Assembly: GCA_022575985.1 (NCBI GenBank)
Contig: JAKSXM010000038.1
Coordinates: 1 to 64,000, forward strand
DNA: 64,000 nt
Reading direction: 5' to 3'
Source of the DNA: Anagrus nilaparvatae
Lineage: Eukaryota; Arthropoda; Insecta; Hymenoptera; Mymaridae
Shown here: positions 19,151 through 30,229 of the stretch, one piece after another
Position numbering within the stretch: position 1 is the stretch's first letter
Layout of the letters: the number at the start of each line of letters is the position of its first letter
The notes under the pieces: model-generated
Database searches by the model: none
The model's input: the letters and a program-made list of their open reading frames with translations, nothing else
What the model was told of the DNA's origin: nothing
Made by a program: the position numbers and the translations under genes

Positions 19151-19740
19151 CCTTGACAGGGATCAAGTCACGAACATTCGACTCAGGGCCCGTGACCGAC
19201 TTCACCGCTTCTTCAAGTTTTTGTCGGTCCTCGATGGCCTCCAACTCAATAAGGACGCTGCCGTTTTGAGTTTTCCTGATGCGGTGGACCTTCACGCCAG
19301 ATTCTTCAAGGTTAACGTTTCTCTTTAAATCAAGAAGCGTTTCCTCGTAGGATTTACCCGCCGCTGGGGTAATTTGGAAGGCTTCTTTCTTTTTCCTATA
19401 CCTGCGCCTTCCCACCTTGGAAGGTACTTTACCTTTTTCTGCAGGTTCCTTTGTTTGCTGGGGCTTTTTGGCCCTGGGCTTTTTCTTCTTCTTACCCTTT
19501 ACCAGCCAATTTTCCTCCTTGTCCAGTGGCTTATTAGGTACCTGATTTTGCTGCTCTTGTCCGTCAGCTACTTCGCATGTCTCCATATGCTGATCAGTAC
19601 CCTTTCTTGGTTGAAGCTGCAGCTGCTTTTGTTTCTTCAGCAGCTTTCTTTCTTTTTTGGACTTATGCCTAGGGGCGTCCTTATCTCCATCCTTGTTGGG
19701 GGAGGTCCCAGGGTTACCCTGTGGGCCGTCTGTGTAGTTC
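19150..19740 (-). pseudogene. LINE ORF1 remnant
   Basis: The open frame continues without a stop from the element's 5' edge. It is Lys-rich with a basic block (KGKKKKKPRAKKPQQ) and then a segment (ESGVKVHRIRKTQNGSVLIE) resembling the gag-like ORF1 of R1/I-type LINEs. It lacks a 5' UTR and runs into ORF2 sequence at the deletion junction near 19150. Any product would be a truncated fusion. Confidence 0.65.
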
Positions 19741-19744
19741 TATT

Positions 19745-20135
19745 AATTCATTGAAAATTGCAAAGAAATAATTTAAGCTATATATGGTTCAGAATTATTA
19801 ATACTGATTATAAAGTCTTATGCGAGCTATTCGAAGATTAGTTATTTTTAATATTAGATGTTTTGAAGCTGGCCTGATCAGGTTAAAATTTAAGATTAAT
19901 GAATAATTATATAGTCAATAGGTTCTAATGAATAAATAGTACTAAACAAAAGCAACAAAACTAATTTAATTAATGCATTTCTTATTTTGGTTCTGGAGTA
20001 TTTGCTTTTATAATTATAGTTATTATCAATAATAGAAACGAGATGTTACTTTTAGCTTAAAAATTTCTGTTTAAAATTAAAAACCTGAATAGTATGAATC
20101 ATAAAGTTTGTATCTTTTAGTTTTAAGGCCATGTT
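19745..20135. repeat. Second copy of the 17.64-17.95 kb repeat, split by the LINE
   Basis: Blocks AGTCAATAGGTTCTAATGAA, ATAATAGAAACGAGATGTTA and AGTTTGTATCTTTTA occur in the same order as at 17720-17925. The copy also has an extra ~140 bp. The first part of this copy lies at 18085-18125, on the other side of the LINE. Confidence 0.7.
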
Positions 20136-20225
20136 CAGTTGGGATTGATGATTTTCTTGTTATAGAGGGAGCTACTTTACCTTATTGCTAAAATTGGTCA
20201 AATTTTCAAGTATTTGGGATCAAAT

Positions 20226-20440
20226 TAAAAAACCAATAGAAGACACACCTAGAAGATAATAAAAACATTAATTTCCCAAATTTTCAAGCAATAAAATGCT
20301 TTACTTTTCGAGAAAGTTACTTTTGCGTTAATTAAACGCTAAAAGTAACTTTCTCAAAAAGTAAAGGATTTTATTGTTTGAAAATTTGGGAAATAAATAG
20401 TTTTATCATTATCTAGGTGCGTCTTCTATTATATTTAAAT
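20226..20440. repeat. Short foldback (MITE-like) hairpin
   Basis: The arms CCCAAATTTTCAAGCAATAA...GAAAGTTACTTTT and their complement meet at a short loop near 20337. Outer ends AATAGAAGACACACCTAGA and TCTAGGTGCGTCTTCTATT also pair with few mismatches. No coding content. Confidence 0.8.
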
Positions 20441-20950
20441 AATAATACAATTTTTTTTTTTTTATTTTTTATTTGAAAAAAGATAAAACAGTAATATTGG
20501 AGTAAATAATAAGATGTAGATGGACGATACTGTTTAAAATGTCCAACTGCAGAGGTCGCACCAAAGTTAAAATAAACCGTCTGCAAAGATATATTATTAT
20601 ATCACGCGACTCCGAAATATAAAGTGAAAATAAAAAAGGAAAGTTCAAAAATATTTTACAAATATGGAAATACTGAAACATTTTTCAACATTTTCCTAAA
20701 GACCAACACTAGAAATAAATAAAAAAGTTTCCCAAAAACTGTTGTTTTTAGCCTCAGGTATTATAAATGGAACTGAAAAGGTAAGAAAACTACTGACCTT
20801 CAAGATTATTTTATTTTGTTTAATTAATTTAATAAAAATTTTAGTTTCTCATTGCTCAAGAAAAATTGCTTCAAAGACTGTGATGATTGCAATATCTCCT
20901 AATAATTTATGATAAATTATCTTATATACAGAGTGCTATGGGTGTTTATA
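20441..20950. other. Non-coding AT-rich spacer
   Basis: I see no gene or repeat structure worth calling. The 20469-20681 minus-strand frame has no recognisable motif. Confidence 0.4.
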
Positions 20951-20954
20951 TAAA

Positions 20955-22110
20955 AAATTTCCATTTCACAGCTCATACACTATATTGCCAGAAGCTAACG
21001 CTTTAAGACAAACTTGTCAAGGAATGCAAATTTGTATCTATGATATGATGGTATTATTGCTCCAGAGACTAATAAATTTATTTTATGTAGTTGGACAGTA
21101 CAACAAAACACTACACCAAGCAAGGCGCCTTAACCTTTTTTGCCTAACTGTAGATCAAGTTTGTGTTAACATACCTGAATATTAAATTAAAACATGTTGA
21201 TTCTAAGCTTTGACTTTTATAAGAAATGATGGTTTTATTAATTTAACTTTTTATGTGCATGGTGAATTTTTTATAAAAAACTCTGAAAAAATAGTGATCT
21301 TGGAGGAGTTTTTGCTTTAAATTTGCTATTTAAAATTTTTTAAATCTTCAAATTATCCTCACCAGACAAGAAAACTTTTTTCTGGCGTATGAAAAGAATT
21401 TATGATGCTTGGAAGGTATTATACATACAATTTTGTATTTAAAGTAAGGATTATTCAAGCGATCTTAAACATCATTTATAACATTTTAGGAAAGAAAAGT
21501 TGGAAACGATAACAGCTTTGCAAATAAGGATTGTTTGGTTTCAGCAGTTGGCACAAATTAGGATGTTGTTTATAGCAAATCAACATCTCTTTAAATTTGA
21601 AATCTAAAAATAGAGTTTTGTTTGAAAAGAATGAGGATAAGAAAAATTTGTCTACACTTATAAATGTAACTCGAGACAGTGAAAAAGGCAAAACAATGGG
21701 TATTAAACAAAAAAAAAGATTCCGGAGCCTTTATTGACTAATGGAAAAGTGCAACTAAAGGAGAAGACTTAACAAAATTGTAAGTAAACTTTTAAAATAA
21801 ACAAAATACATAAAATAAACTTTTCATAACTTCCAGGCCAATTGTAGCGCTCATCTATTGCTTGTAGATCTCTTTTGGAATTCAGTTGCAGCCTTGCATC
21901 TTAAATTAAAATAAATAAAAGAATAAAATGAGTATTTCATTTAAACATTTTGATGACTCCTAAAAAGAACATTCATATTCCAAGTAACAAAATACTAATA
22001 CTTCCAGGTACTAATAAATAAAAAATGTCTTATAGGTTTATGTCATCTGGTTCTGCAACTGAATACGTTATGATACCTAAAGAAGATTCAGAAATCCATG
22101 ATTCAATTTA
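20955..22110 (+). pseudogene. Possible decayed spliced gene of unknown function
   Basis: Several exon-like pieces lie in order on the plus strand. One is a piece after an AG at ~20970, with two competing frames (DGIIAPETNKFILC in one). Another at 21345-21416 ends WRMKRIYDAWK before GTATTA. A third follows TTTTAG at ~21489 and contains stops. A Lys-rich stretch near 21605-21780 (NEDKKNLSTLINVTRDSEKG) has one stop and ends at GTAAGT. A short terminal piece after TTATAG at 22034 ends EDSEIHDSI-stop. Frames are broken at several points. I do not recognise the family; this could be chance. Confidence 0.3.
21821..21992. repeat. Near-exact copy of exon 14 end and intron 13 of the GRF gene
   Basis: The 172 bases match 23649-23820 with only one difference seen. 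They hold the first 79 bases of exon 14 (on the minus strand) and 93 bases of the preceding intron, but not the exon's donor end. It is a partial, recent duplication, and non-functional on its own. Confidence 0.9.
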
Positions 22111-23417
22111 AGCCGGTAAAAACTTGTATCGAAGATAAAATATAATTTAAAGTATAACAAGTTTTTTAAAAGACAAAAATATTCAATAACTTGTATTTTA
22201 AAATGTCAAAAAGTTAATGTAAAAAAAAACATTGTATTATATTATAAATTTAATAAAAGCATCAAAACCTTAATATTGGTTGCTTTCTCCCGGTATATTC
22301 GTTGCATGCATAATTTAAATCAAAATAAAAAAAAGGTTTCAATTGAATCAATATTTAAAATGTTTGATTTTTCGAAAAATGTTATTTTTTTTAAATAAAT
22401 ATTATTATAAATAATTTAAATAAAATTAAATGCATTAATAATATATGAAATTCATTTCAAAAAAAATTTGTTTTATTTAAAAAAATGCAAATGGTTAAAA
22501 GATTGCAAATTTATATACATAGTTGGTAAAATATTAATTTAAATTTTTTCCAATTTGATCAACCTGACTTTGTACATTATTAAAAACTTCAGGCGATACA
22601 TGTTCACCAAGAATTTTAAAAAGATTTAGGTTCCTTAATCTCCTGGAATTGATTATATTTAAACAAAAGCTTAAAAAAGTATACTTATTCATACACAATT
22701 TTATAAATTTCTTTTCTTTCTCTTTCTTGAAAATCAAAAGACTCTTAAAATCATTAAAAAAACAACGATCCTTTGATTATTTTTTGGAATTTAAAATATT
22801 ATTTAAATTTAGATGTAAGCTTTACTGAGTATGTATATAGCAATAGAAAATTTTACTGATAATTGCAACCAATAAGGTTTCCTTATTTGTTAATATACAC
22901 AGTACGCTCCTATAGGCTTACATACTCAGTTACATATTTTTCAAAATTTTAAATATATATTATATCATAATAAATAAATTATTTTAATATTTATATATTA
23001 CATATAATAATTTAAATTATATAATAATTATAAAAATTTACACGAACATTGAAGAGTGAAACAAATTTTTTTTAATATTATTTTTATTTTTTTATTTGTC
23101 AAAATTAACAGGTAATTCTACCTTTAATACATTATTAAATTTACAATCATTTAATATAATAAAAAAAGAAACAAAAAATAATAAAAAAACCATTAAAAAA
23201 AACGAATTTAATAATTTTAAAAATAATATTAAAAAAAAAAAACTATAATATGCGTTGTTTTTAATTATTAAATTAGCTCCATTATTTTTTTTTTTTTTTG
23301 CTTTTTTTATATGAGAACATTACTGATACAAAAACTAATGCTACAAAATATATTATACAAGACATATAATAAAATTAAAAAAAAATTTTTGTTTTCTTAG
23401 GCAAAAATAAATACTTT
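22111..23417. other. AT-rich spacer with one possible terminal exon
   Basis: This is mostly very AT-rich and empty. On the minus strand, 22534-22645 reads after a CCAG acceptor as RLRNLNLFKILGEHVSPEVF and on to a stop. It could be a terminal exon or remnant, with no partner exons seen. The GRF gene ends just beyond the right boundary. Confidence 0.35.
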
Positions 23418-26228
23418 TTAGTATAAATGATTTGAAGCATATGCATGTTGATATTCAGGCTGTAACATTCTTCTTACTTCTTTGCGAACCCCTCGTACAA
23501 TCTATAAGGAAAAATTTATTAAGATAAACTTTTTTACATTATGTTAACTTACGGATACGAAATACAATTAATCTGTAAAAAAATTATGAAAAAGTGTACC
23601 TTTTCTTCGAAGGGATTGATGCTTATTTGAGGAAACATTTCAGGAGGGTTTTCATAACTTCCAGGCCAATTGTAGCGCTCATCTATTGCTTGTAGATCTC
23701 TTTTGGAATTCAGTTGCAGCCTTGCATCTTAAATTAAAATAAATAAAAGAATAAAATAAGTATTTCATTTAAACATTTTGATGACTCCTAAAAAGAACAT
23801 TCATATTCCAAGTAACAAAACAAGTATACTCTCTAAAGATATTGGATATCTATCGTATATTATTAAGCGAGCATGCTCTTTTTAGGCGCAATCGATGATA
23901 TCATAATAAATACAATTATATTTATATAAACGCATTCAAACCTGGTTCACTATAGTTATTATCGATCCTTCTGAAATCATATTGAGGCACTATTTGCAAA
24001 GGATTAACTGGTATATTTGAATGACATGAAGCTTTGTTACCTTTTTAACAAGAAATGATCAAAGAATAAATATAATAATAAAGAATAAATAATGATAATA
24101 TTTAAAGTTATTAATATTCTATTAAAAAATGTTATCTATTACGCATACCAATGAGATTTATTTCTTCATAATGCATTCGAGATTTTTTATTCAGTCTGGA
24201 AACTGCATCGGCTTTTAAACAAGAAAAAATTATAAATATAAATAAAATATACTAGAATTCCAATAATTTTTATTTATCATAATTAATTACAAATAGCAAA
24301 CTTTATTTGATTTCTTTACCTAAACATTCATTGTAAGAGCAACCTTGCTGTTGAGGGTTCTCATTACCACAAACCAAGTACTTTTTGTTCCGATATTTAC
24401 CATATGTTCCCCAGCGTCTGAAAAATATTTTATGCATTAATTGATGAATACTGGTTTACATTGCATATTAGTAGATCCATATACTTACATAGCAGCTTTC
24501 AGATTACAAAAGCATTTTGCAATTAAACGTTTATCATTAACGTTTTTTCTCTTCTTTACATCTGTGAAAATAATTATTTTTTATAGTTTTGGAACCAATT
24601 ATTAATAATATTATTTATTTTTACATCTCTTTTTACATACCATTATCAGATTTTGAAAATTGTAAAAAGGTACAGAAAGGTGGAACTTCTCGACCACATT
24701 TAAAAAAACTTTTTCTTTTATTGATACCTTGCTTAACTGTAGATCTGAAACATAATTTTTACATTTTTACCCATATTTTTTGGATTTATATATTTAATTT
24801 TAGCTATATTACCTAACTGCTTCTTCATTACACAAACACATTGTCAAATCAATTACCGGGTATTTATTTTCTGATACACAAGTTGCTTTTGTACTTTGAG
24901 ATGGATCGCTGGTTTTATCTTTTTCATCACTTTCACTACTTTCCTCTATTTTCTTAGTATGACTTACTTTATTCATTGCATCTTTAAAAGATAAATTGTA
25001 AAATATTAATGTATCAAAAATGTTATTCAATATAATAATTTATTACATGCCAAAGATAATGCGCTTATAGCTTACCTGTCCAAAAAAAGGAAAATTCACA
25101 TGGATTTTTTTCTTCCCCACAGGAATAAAATAACCCTTTCTTATTCTCTCCATAAGGTAACTCGAGGCTAAAATTTTGATTTTATTTTAAATTTTATTTT
25201 AATTAAAATTTTATAAATTATAAGGTTTGAATGTGAAATCATTTTTTTTTACCATTTGGCTTTTTTTTTACAAGCACAATATACTTCCTCTAATGAACTA
25301 ATATCATCTATCTGATTCTTCGCATTACAATCTTGGCTTTTCCTGTCATCAGTGAGCTTCTCTTCATTAACTGAAATTTTATAGCATTGACTTTTTAATG
25401 TGTTTATTTAGTTTTAAAAGAAATAATAAACTATTTTTTAACCTTCGCCAGGAAATGGAGTATCAAAAGCACATTTCGGTCTCTTCTGACGACCACACAC
25501 CAATCGTTCTTTACCTTTTTTTGGTCCTTTTCTGTAGACGATTCTAAAAATTAAGTTTATAAATAATGCTATTCATGTTTAACATTTTTTTATTTTAATA
25601 TAAATGTTTATCATACCTTCTAGCGATAACTTTTCCTTTGCATAGGCAGTATACTATTCCTGGGTTGTCTTTAGTCTCAACATTATTTATTGAAGTATCA
25701 TCTAAAAAAATGTTTTATTTGTTACTGCAAATCAATCAATTGAAATTCAGAATTTGCTAACTTCTGAATCTTTTTTTATTAATATGTTACTTGCCTGCTA
25801 ATTCATAAAATGAGCACACTGGCTTTTCAGATCGGGTCCCACATCGATAGTAAATTTGACCTCTATTTTTTTTTGTAGTATGAGTTAGTCTAAAAATAAT
25901 TATTTTTTATTATAATTTTTCAAAAGTAAACTTAATGAATGCATACAGTGACTACAATATTTTAATAAATTCTTATTCAAATGCTGCTTTATTACTTTAT
26001 AAAATGCAAACTATTTTGATCTTACCTCGTTGCAACTAATCCGCAATAGCAGTTTATTTCTTTAACTTGTGAATTTGGTTTACTTTTTTCTACAACAAAA
26101 TATATATAAATTTTATCATTTTTTTCCTCACACGTAGAACAATTTAAAAATAGACAATAATAAAGTTTGTATAATTTACCTGCTACTTTGTGCTTGTCAT
26201 TGCAGGTTTTATTTTTTTTTCCTGCCAT
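23418..26228 (-). CDS. Spliced gene for a protein with five tandem GRF-type zinc fingers
   Basis: I assembled 15 exons: 26180-26228, 26026-26089, 25795-25889, 25617-25701, 25443-25543, 25253-25370, 25076-25167, 24813-24981, 24641-24744, 24489-24561, 24320-24417, 24149-24211, 23942-24040, 23600-23727 and 23418-23501. The sum is 1422 bases, an unbroken 473-aa frame. All introns are GT-AG except intron 3, which is GC-AG. Five repeats of the form CxC-x(21-23)-C-x(6-9)-C have ligands at C30/C32/C54/C63, C88/90/114/122, C163/165/187/194, C250/252/274/282 and C309/311/333/343. Their FYxCG...CxF..W shape matches the GRF zinc finger, known in TOP3A and NEIL3 as a single-stranded nucleic-acid binder. 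No catalytic domain is visible. The last ~120 residues are unrecognised. The start is the first ATG after a GC-rich upstream region. Likely a host nuclear protein; function unknown. Confidence 0.85.
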
Positions 26229-26668
26229 TTTGTTTCTTTTTTTAAATTGAAAATTCGCGAGGATTCAAGTTTTTAATTTAATCATTTAACGTGAATTTAT
26301 TTATGCTTGTTATAAACATATACTGCATAATGGATTCCTATTAGTTTAAACAAGTCGTCAGTGTACTGTTTTTACGTCCGCGCGCGGTTCTCCCGCTTTG
26401 ATCTCTCTTTGTTGGTATAGCCAATTGTTGCAAGGTATATAGCGCCGCACAAAAATTGTTTTTTATATGAAAATCTCGTGCTTTATATTTAATATTACCA
26501 GTAAAATAGGTAAATAAATCGTAATTTACAAAAAAAAAGTTTTTTGAGCTGCAACGCAAAGTATAAGTAAGAAAAAATAAAAGACAGAATAAAAAGTAGC
26601 AAAGGAAATAAAAGAAGTTATCTCAGTTTTAAGAATTTTTGTTGCTTTTTAGTTATAAATAAAAGAAA
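26229..26668. promoter_or_regulatory. Probable promoter region, perhaps bidirectional
   Basis: This 440-bp gap separates the GRF gene start from a possible plus-strand first exon. It includes a GC-rich patch (CGTCCGCGCGCGGTTCTCCC near 26376), unlike the AT-rich surroundings. No TATA or initiator was assigned. Confidence 0.4.
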
Positions 26669-26727
26669 ATGTCCAAGAAAAGAAAAGTTAATAATTATTC
26701 CACACGATATAGTGCAAGGAAAAAACG
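26669..26727 (+). CDS. Possible first exon of a divergent gene
   Basis: An ATG is followed by 59 open bases encoding a basic peptide (MSKKRKVNNYSTRYSARKK) and a donor-like CG|GTAAAT. No following exon could be found before the BEL element at 27853. The basic composition and phase-2 end resemble the start of the Mutator-like genes in this window, but that link is speculative. A real host exon whose partners lie beyond the inserted element is equally possible. Confidence 0.35.
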
Positions 26728-27852
26728 GTAAATATCTTAAAATTATAACACTATATTTCATTATAATTTTATCAACAAAAAAAAGGAACGCTATAAGCTC
26801 TTTATAACTTTATACCTATAGGTATATAAAAAATATGTTTTATTTTTTATTGTTTTGGGTACAAAAATTATTTCCTGCATTTAGAAGGTTATGTAGTTAT
26901 AAGTTTTTTTATTTCTTCGAAATCTATGCTAAAAATTAACAACAAATTTATTTAGTTACTGTCAAAATTTGTATAACACGTTGTTGTACAGATTTTTTAA
27001 GAAGGTTAAAAAGTATTTACATGTTTATTATGTGTACATACATAAATAATTAAACAGTAATGCCTATAACAGGCATCGTTGATTACATTTTTTTAAAATA
27101 ATTTTTAAAATTTATTTTCTTTATTAAAGATTAGAAAATCTACAAAAAGATAATCGTAACAAAATATTGGCCTAAGGCTCAACTTAAGCTATAACACCTT
27201 ATTTCACTATTAAAAAAAATTTGATATGCCAAATTGTTTCTGTATAGAGTATACGCGATTTTTAAGACCCTGTGGAACCTTTTAAACACCCTGAATTCCG
27301 CATTAAGGTTTAAAGCCGTGAAAAACGCCAAAAAATTGAAAGTTTACCTAGAGACTCGAAATTAGGTACAGAAGCTCTTTTTTGATTACAAAATAATTAC
27401 CATATAAATTTAGTTACCTTTTAAACAACACGTAGGGTCATTCATGGGGTGTTGGTCATCTATGCGGTTTTGGACACCTAAGCACTATTTTACTAAATAA
27501 CTAAGATGGAAATAAGTTAAAAAGATATTAGAACAAAATATATATTAATTTAAAAACAATATTTTTTAAACGGTTAATTTCTTTGCTAATTTTGTTTGGA
27601 AATTATTAATTATTTATAATTATAAAACGCTGAATCAAAATAGATTATTTGATAGAGTATCATTTTTTAAACAAAAATACTAAGGATACGAGATGCGTAA
27701 AATCAATATTTTGTTTAAATTTTTTTAACAATAACAACTTTTTTGCATTTATTTGATTAGGTAATCATCAACAATTAAATTTATAACAAAAACAAATCAT
27801 TTTCTTCCTTCTTTATGCGTTTAATTACGATGTCTAAGAATACAGACTAAAT
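26728..27852. other. Non-coding AT-rich spacer
   Basis: I see no gene. There is no clear exon with good splice sites on either strand. It ends at the ATACT target duplication of the BEL element. Confidence 0.4.
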
Positions 27853-27857
27853 ATACT

Positions 27858-28104
27858 TGTTGTGTTGTATATATGTAAATATTGTTGAATGTGTGTGTGC
27901 GCGCGCCTCGCTTAAGCTTACTCTCCGCGGTCGTCGTTACAGCCAGTGCGGTACCGATTCCCGCTGTGTATACATCAATCTCTTGTATATACCTCTTTAT
28001 GTAGATAGAATATAGAAATATTAAGTTTAATTGTGATTTGAGTAATACACTTTATTTCACCTTATCCATGCCAATTCCTTCTAAAATACTTACCCACATC
28101 AACA
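27858..28104 (+). repeat. 5' LTR of the BEL/Pao element
   Basis: This 247-bp LTR starts TGTTGTGTTG and ends CACATCAACA. Its last 148 bp match 35223-35370. Directly after it comes TCTGGCATCCCAGTGG, where TGGCATCCC could be the primer-binding site; the tRNA was not identified. Confidence 0.9.
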
Positions 28105-30229
28105 TCTGGCATCCCAGTGGTATAAAAATTTTATTTTTTATGAAGAAGAAGAACGACGTGAAGAAAAGGGAAATATATTGTATTTTTTTTTAACACGCGG
28201 TTATCACGTGTTTAATAAGTGCTCTTATTTATAAATGACTGGTGAAAAATTTTATTATGGCAATTAGTGAAAAACTGTGGTAAATTAAAGAAAAATTAAT
28301 AAAAAATGTGAAAACTTGGAAACAATGAAAGTAAAATTTAAAGTTATAAGAATCAACCGGTGTCAAAATGGCGTCATGAGGCGATGCTTACCGGCATTTA
28401 AACGACATTAAAATTTAATTTTGAAATTCTTCAAGGCCACATAGTTATTTTACATCAACAACTGAAATTTAGTTTTTCATCATCATGATTTTTGGCGAAT
28501 ATTAATAATACAGTGTGATTAAAAATACACATTGAATTGGACAATTTTCATCAAAATTTTTTCTTCTTCAAGAGGTATTTTTTTTAAAAAAATTATAAAT
28601 AAAAATGAAAAAGAAGAATTATCACGACTAAGATTAATAGTGGGGGAATCGACGCACACTATAAGCAAGAAAGAGAGAAAAAGAGAGAAAAATTTCGGCG
28701 GTTCAACAGCGTACATTGTAAGATATCAGCATAGCAACAATTTATTACGGACATCAAATACCATCGACATCGTCTTCTTGGTGAAAATTTTTATATTCTC
28801 GGGCGCAGCGTTTCAATACAAGCAAGCAGCCATATACTGGGAATTTTGGAGTCACGTGCGCATACCTATATCGCCATCAAGATTTTAGTTAAGTAACCTT
28901 GATATTCTCTACTTTATTTGGCTCTTAGGCAAATTAAATTTTTTTTTTATTTATTTTAAAAAAATACATTACATGGGGATGAGGTTATTATTTTTTCTTA
29001 ATCTCCTCATCTTTCTCTCTCTCTCTTTTATTGTATGTATTGATGTTATTTAAATGTTATTGTTTAATTAAATATTAAAAATTTATTAATAAAACAATTT
29101 ATTTGAAATAAAAATAAAAATAAAAAAATGTAATTAAAGTAGATTTGATTTTAAAATAATAAAAAATTTCTTTTTGATCATTTTCATTAAATTTAATAAA
29201 TAAAAATCTTTGTTTATAATATTTCTATTATAAGTGGTGGCGCGCATAAGTGTGTAAGTAACAAAAATTTAAAAATTATATTCTAAAGCAAGTCTGTTTA
29301 TTATTTAAATTTAAAAATTAAAAAATAATTAAATAATTATTTATTTCTTTTAACTTAATTAAGAAATTAACTTTATTTTTTCTCTTTTTTTGAAATATTT
29401 TTTTTTGATTAATGAATAGAAACTACAATTTAAAAAAAATAATAAAAAATTCATAAAAATTAAAAGTATATTTGTTTTCTTTATATTAAATTTTTTAAAA
29501 ATAAATTCATGTTATCTAGTATATTCAAATAATTTATCATCTTTTTATAAAATTTGAACTTATATTAATTTTATTGGAAGTTCACTAGGTACTGGCGTTT
29601 GGAATCTGCTGCTTTGGTCATTGGGGATACATTACTGCGTGGCTGGCCACTAGGATCTTTTGGACCTTGAGGATTTTTGCCTTGCTGTTCTTGGAGGTGC
29701 TTTGGCTGACCATCAGTTGGACCATGTCATAACGGCATTTAAAAGAAGTATTTGTTAAAAAATTATATATATGATGATTTTTTAAAGAATTTTAAATTAG
29801 CAAAGTTTTAAAAAAAAAATAATAATAAAGCTGCATCTATATAATATTATCTCAAAATAATCACTGCCATAATCAAAATATTTTTATTCATAATATTATA
29901 TTAAATTCAATGGTATTCATTTTTTAGTTTTGAATAAATTTTTGCCAATTAGCAAAAATAATGATTTAAATCACAATTTGTTCAATAATAATCACTTAGC
30001 TTGATTCTTTTTATATAATCATTACAATTTGATTTATTTTAATCTTACAACATTTATAAATTATTATTATTATTTTAACTTCTTCATTGGTATTATAACC
30101 TTTTTTATTTTTGAACAAATTCTGAATTAAAAATATTTTTTTTTATAAAACAAAGCAGCAAATACTATTATCATTTGCGAATATTATTATTGTATTAAGA
30201 ATTTATTTAAGTGACCATACACCACCACA
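28105..30229 (+). other. BEL leader region
   Basis: These 2.1 kb between LTR and gag contain no supported gene. A 118-codon open frame at 28532-28888 and its antisense partner lack recognisable motifs. A GC-richer island at 29576-29740 stands out from the AT-rich background and may be inherited from elsewhere. Confidence 0.45.

Larger units (their letters stand above)
18110..19744 (-). mobile_element. Internally deleted LINE with poly(A) tail (R1/I-like)
   Basis: The element lies on the minus strand. Its 3' end is a ~35-base A tail (plus-strand T run, 18124-18158). A 16-bp target duplication flanks it with one mismatch (TCTGTGTAATTCTATT at 18110 and TCTGTGTAGTTCTATT at 19729). It holds an ORF1 piece joined to the C-terminal end of ORF2, so the endonuclease and most of the RT are gone. 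It inserted into a copy of the repeat described at 17640-17945. GC content is clearly above the surroundings. Confidence 0.85.

Noticed and set aside
26022..26228. 68-aa single-exon ORF as the complete protein
   Set aside because: It reads through intron 1 of the GRF gene. Splicing GT-AG at 26179/26090 joins finger 1 in frame with the following exons.
28532..28888. 118-aa frame in the BEL leader as a gene
   Set aside because: It lacks recognisable motifs, overlaps an antisense frame and lies within the element's untranslated leader.
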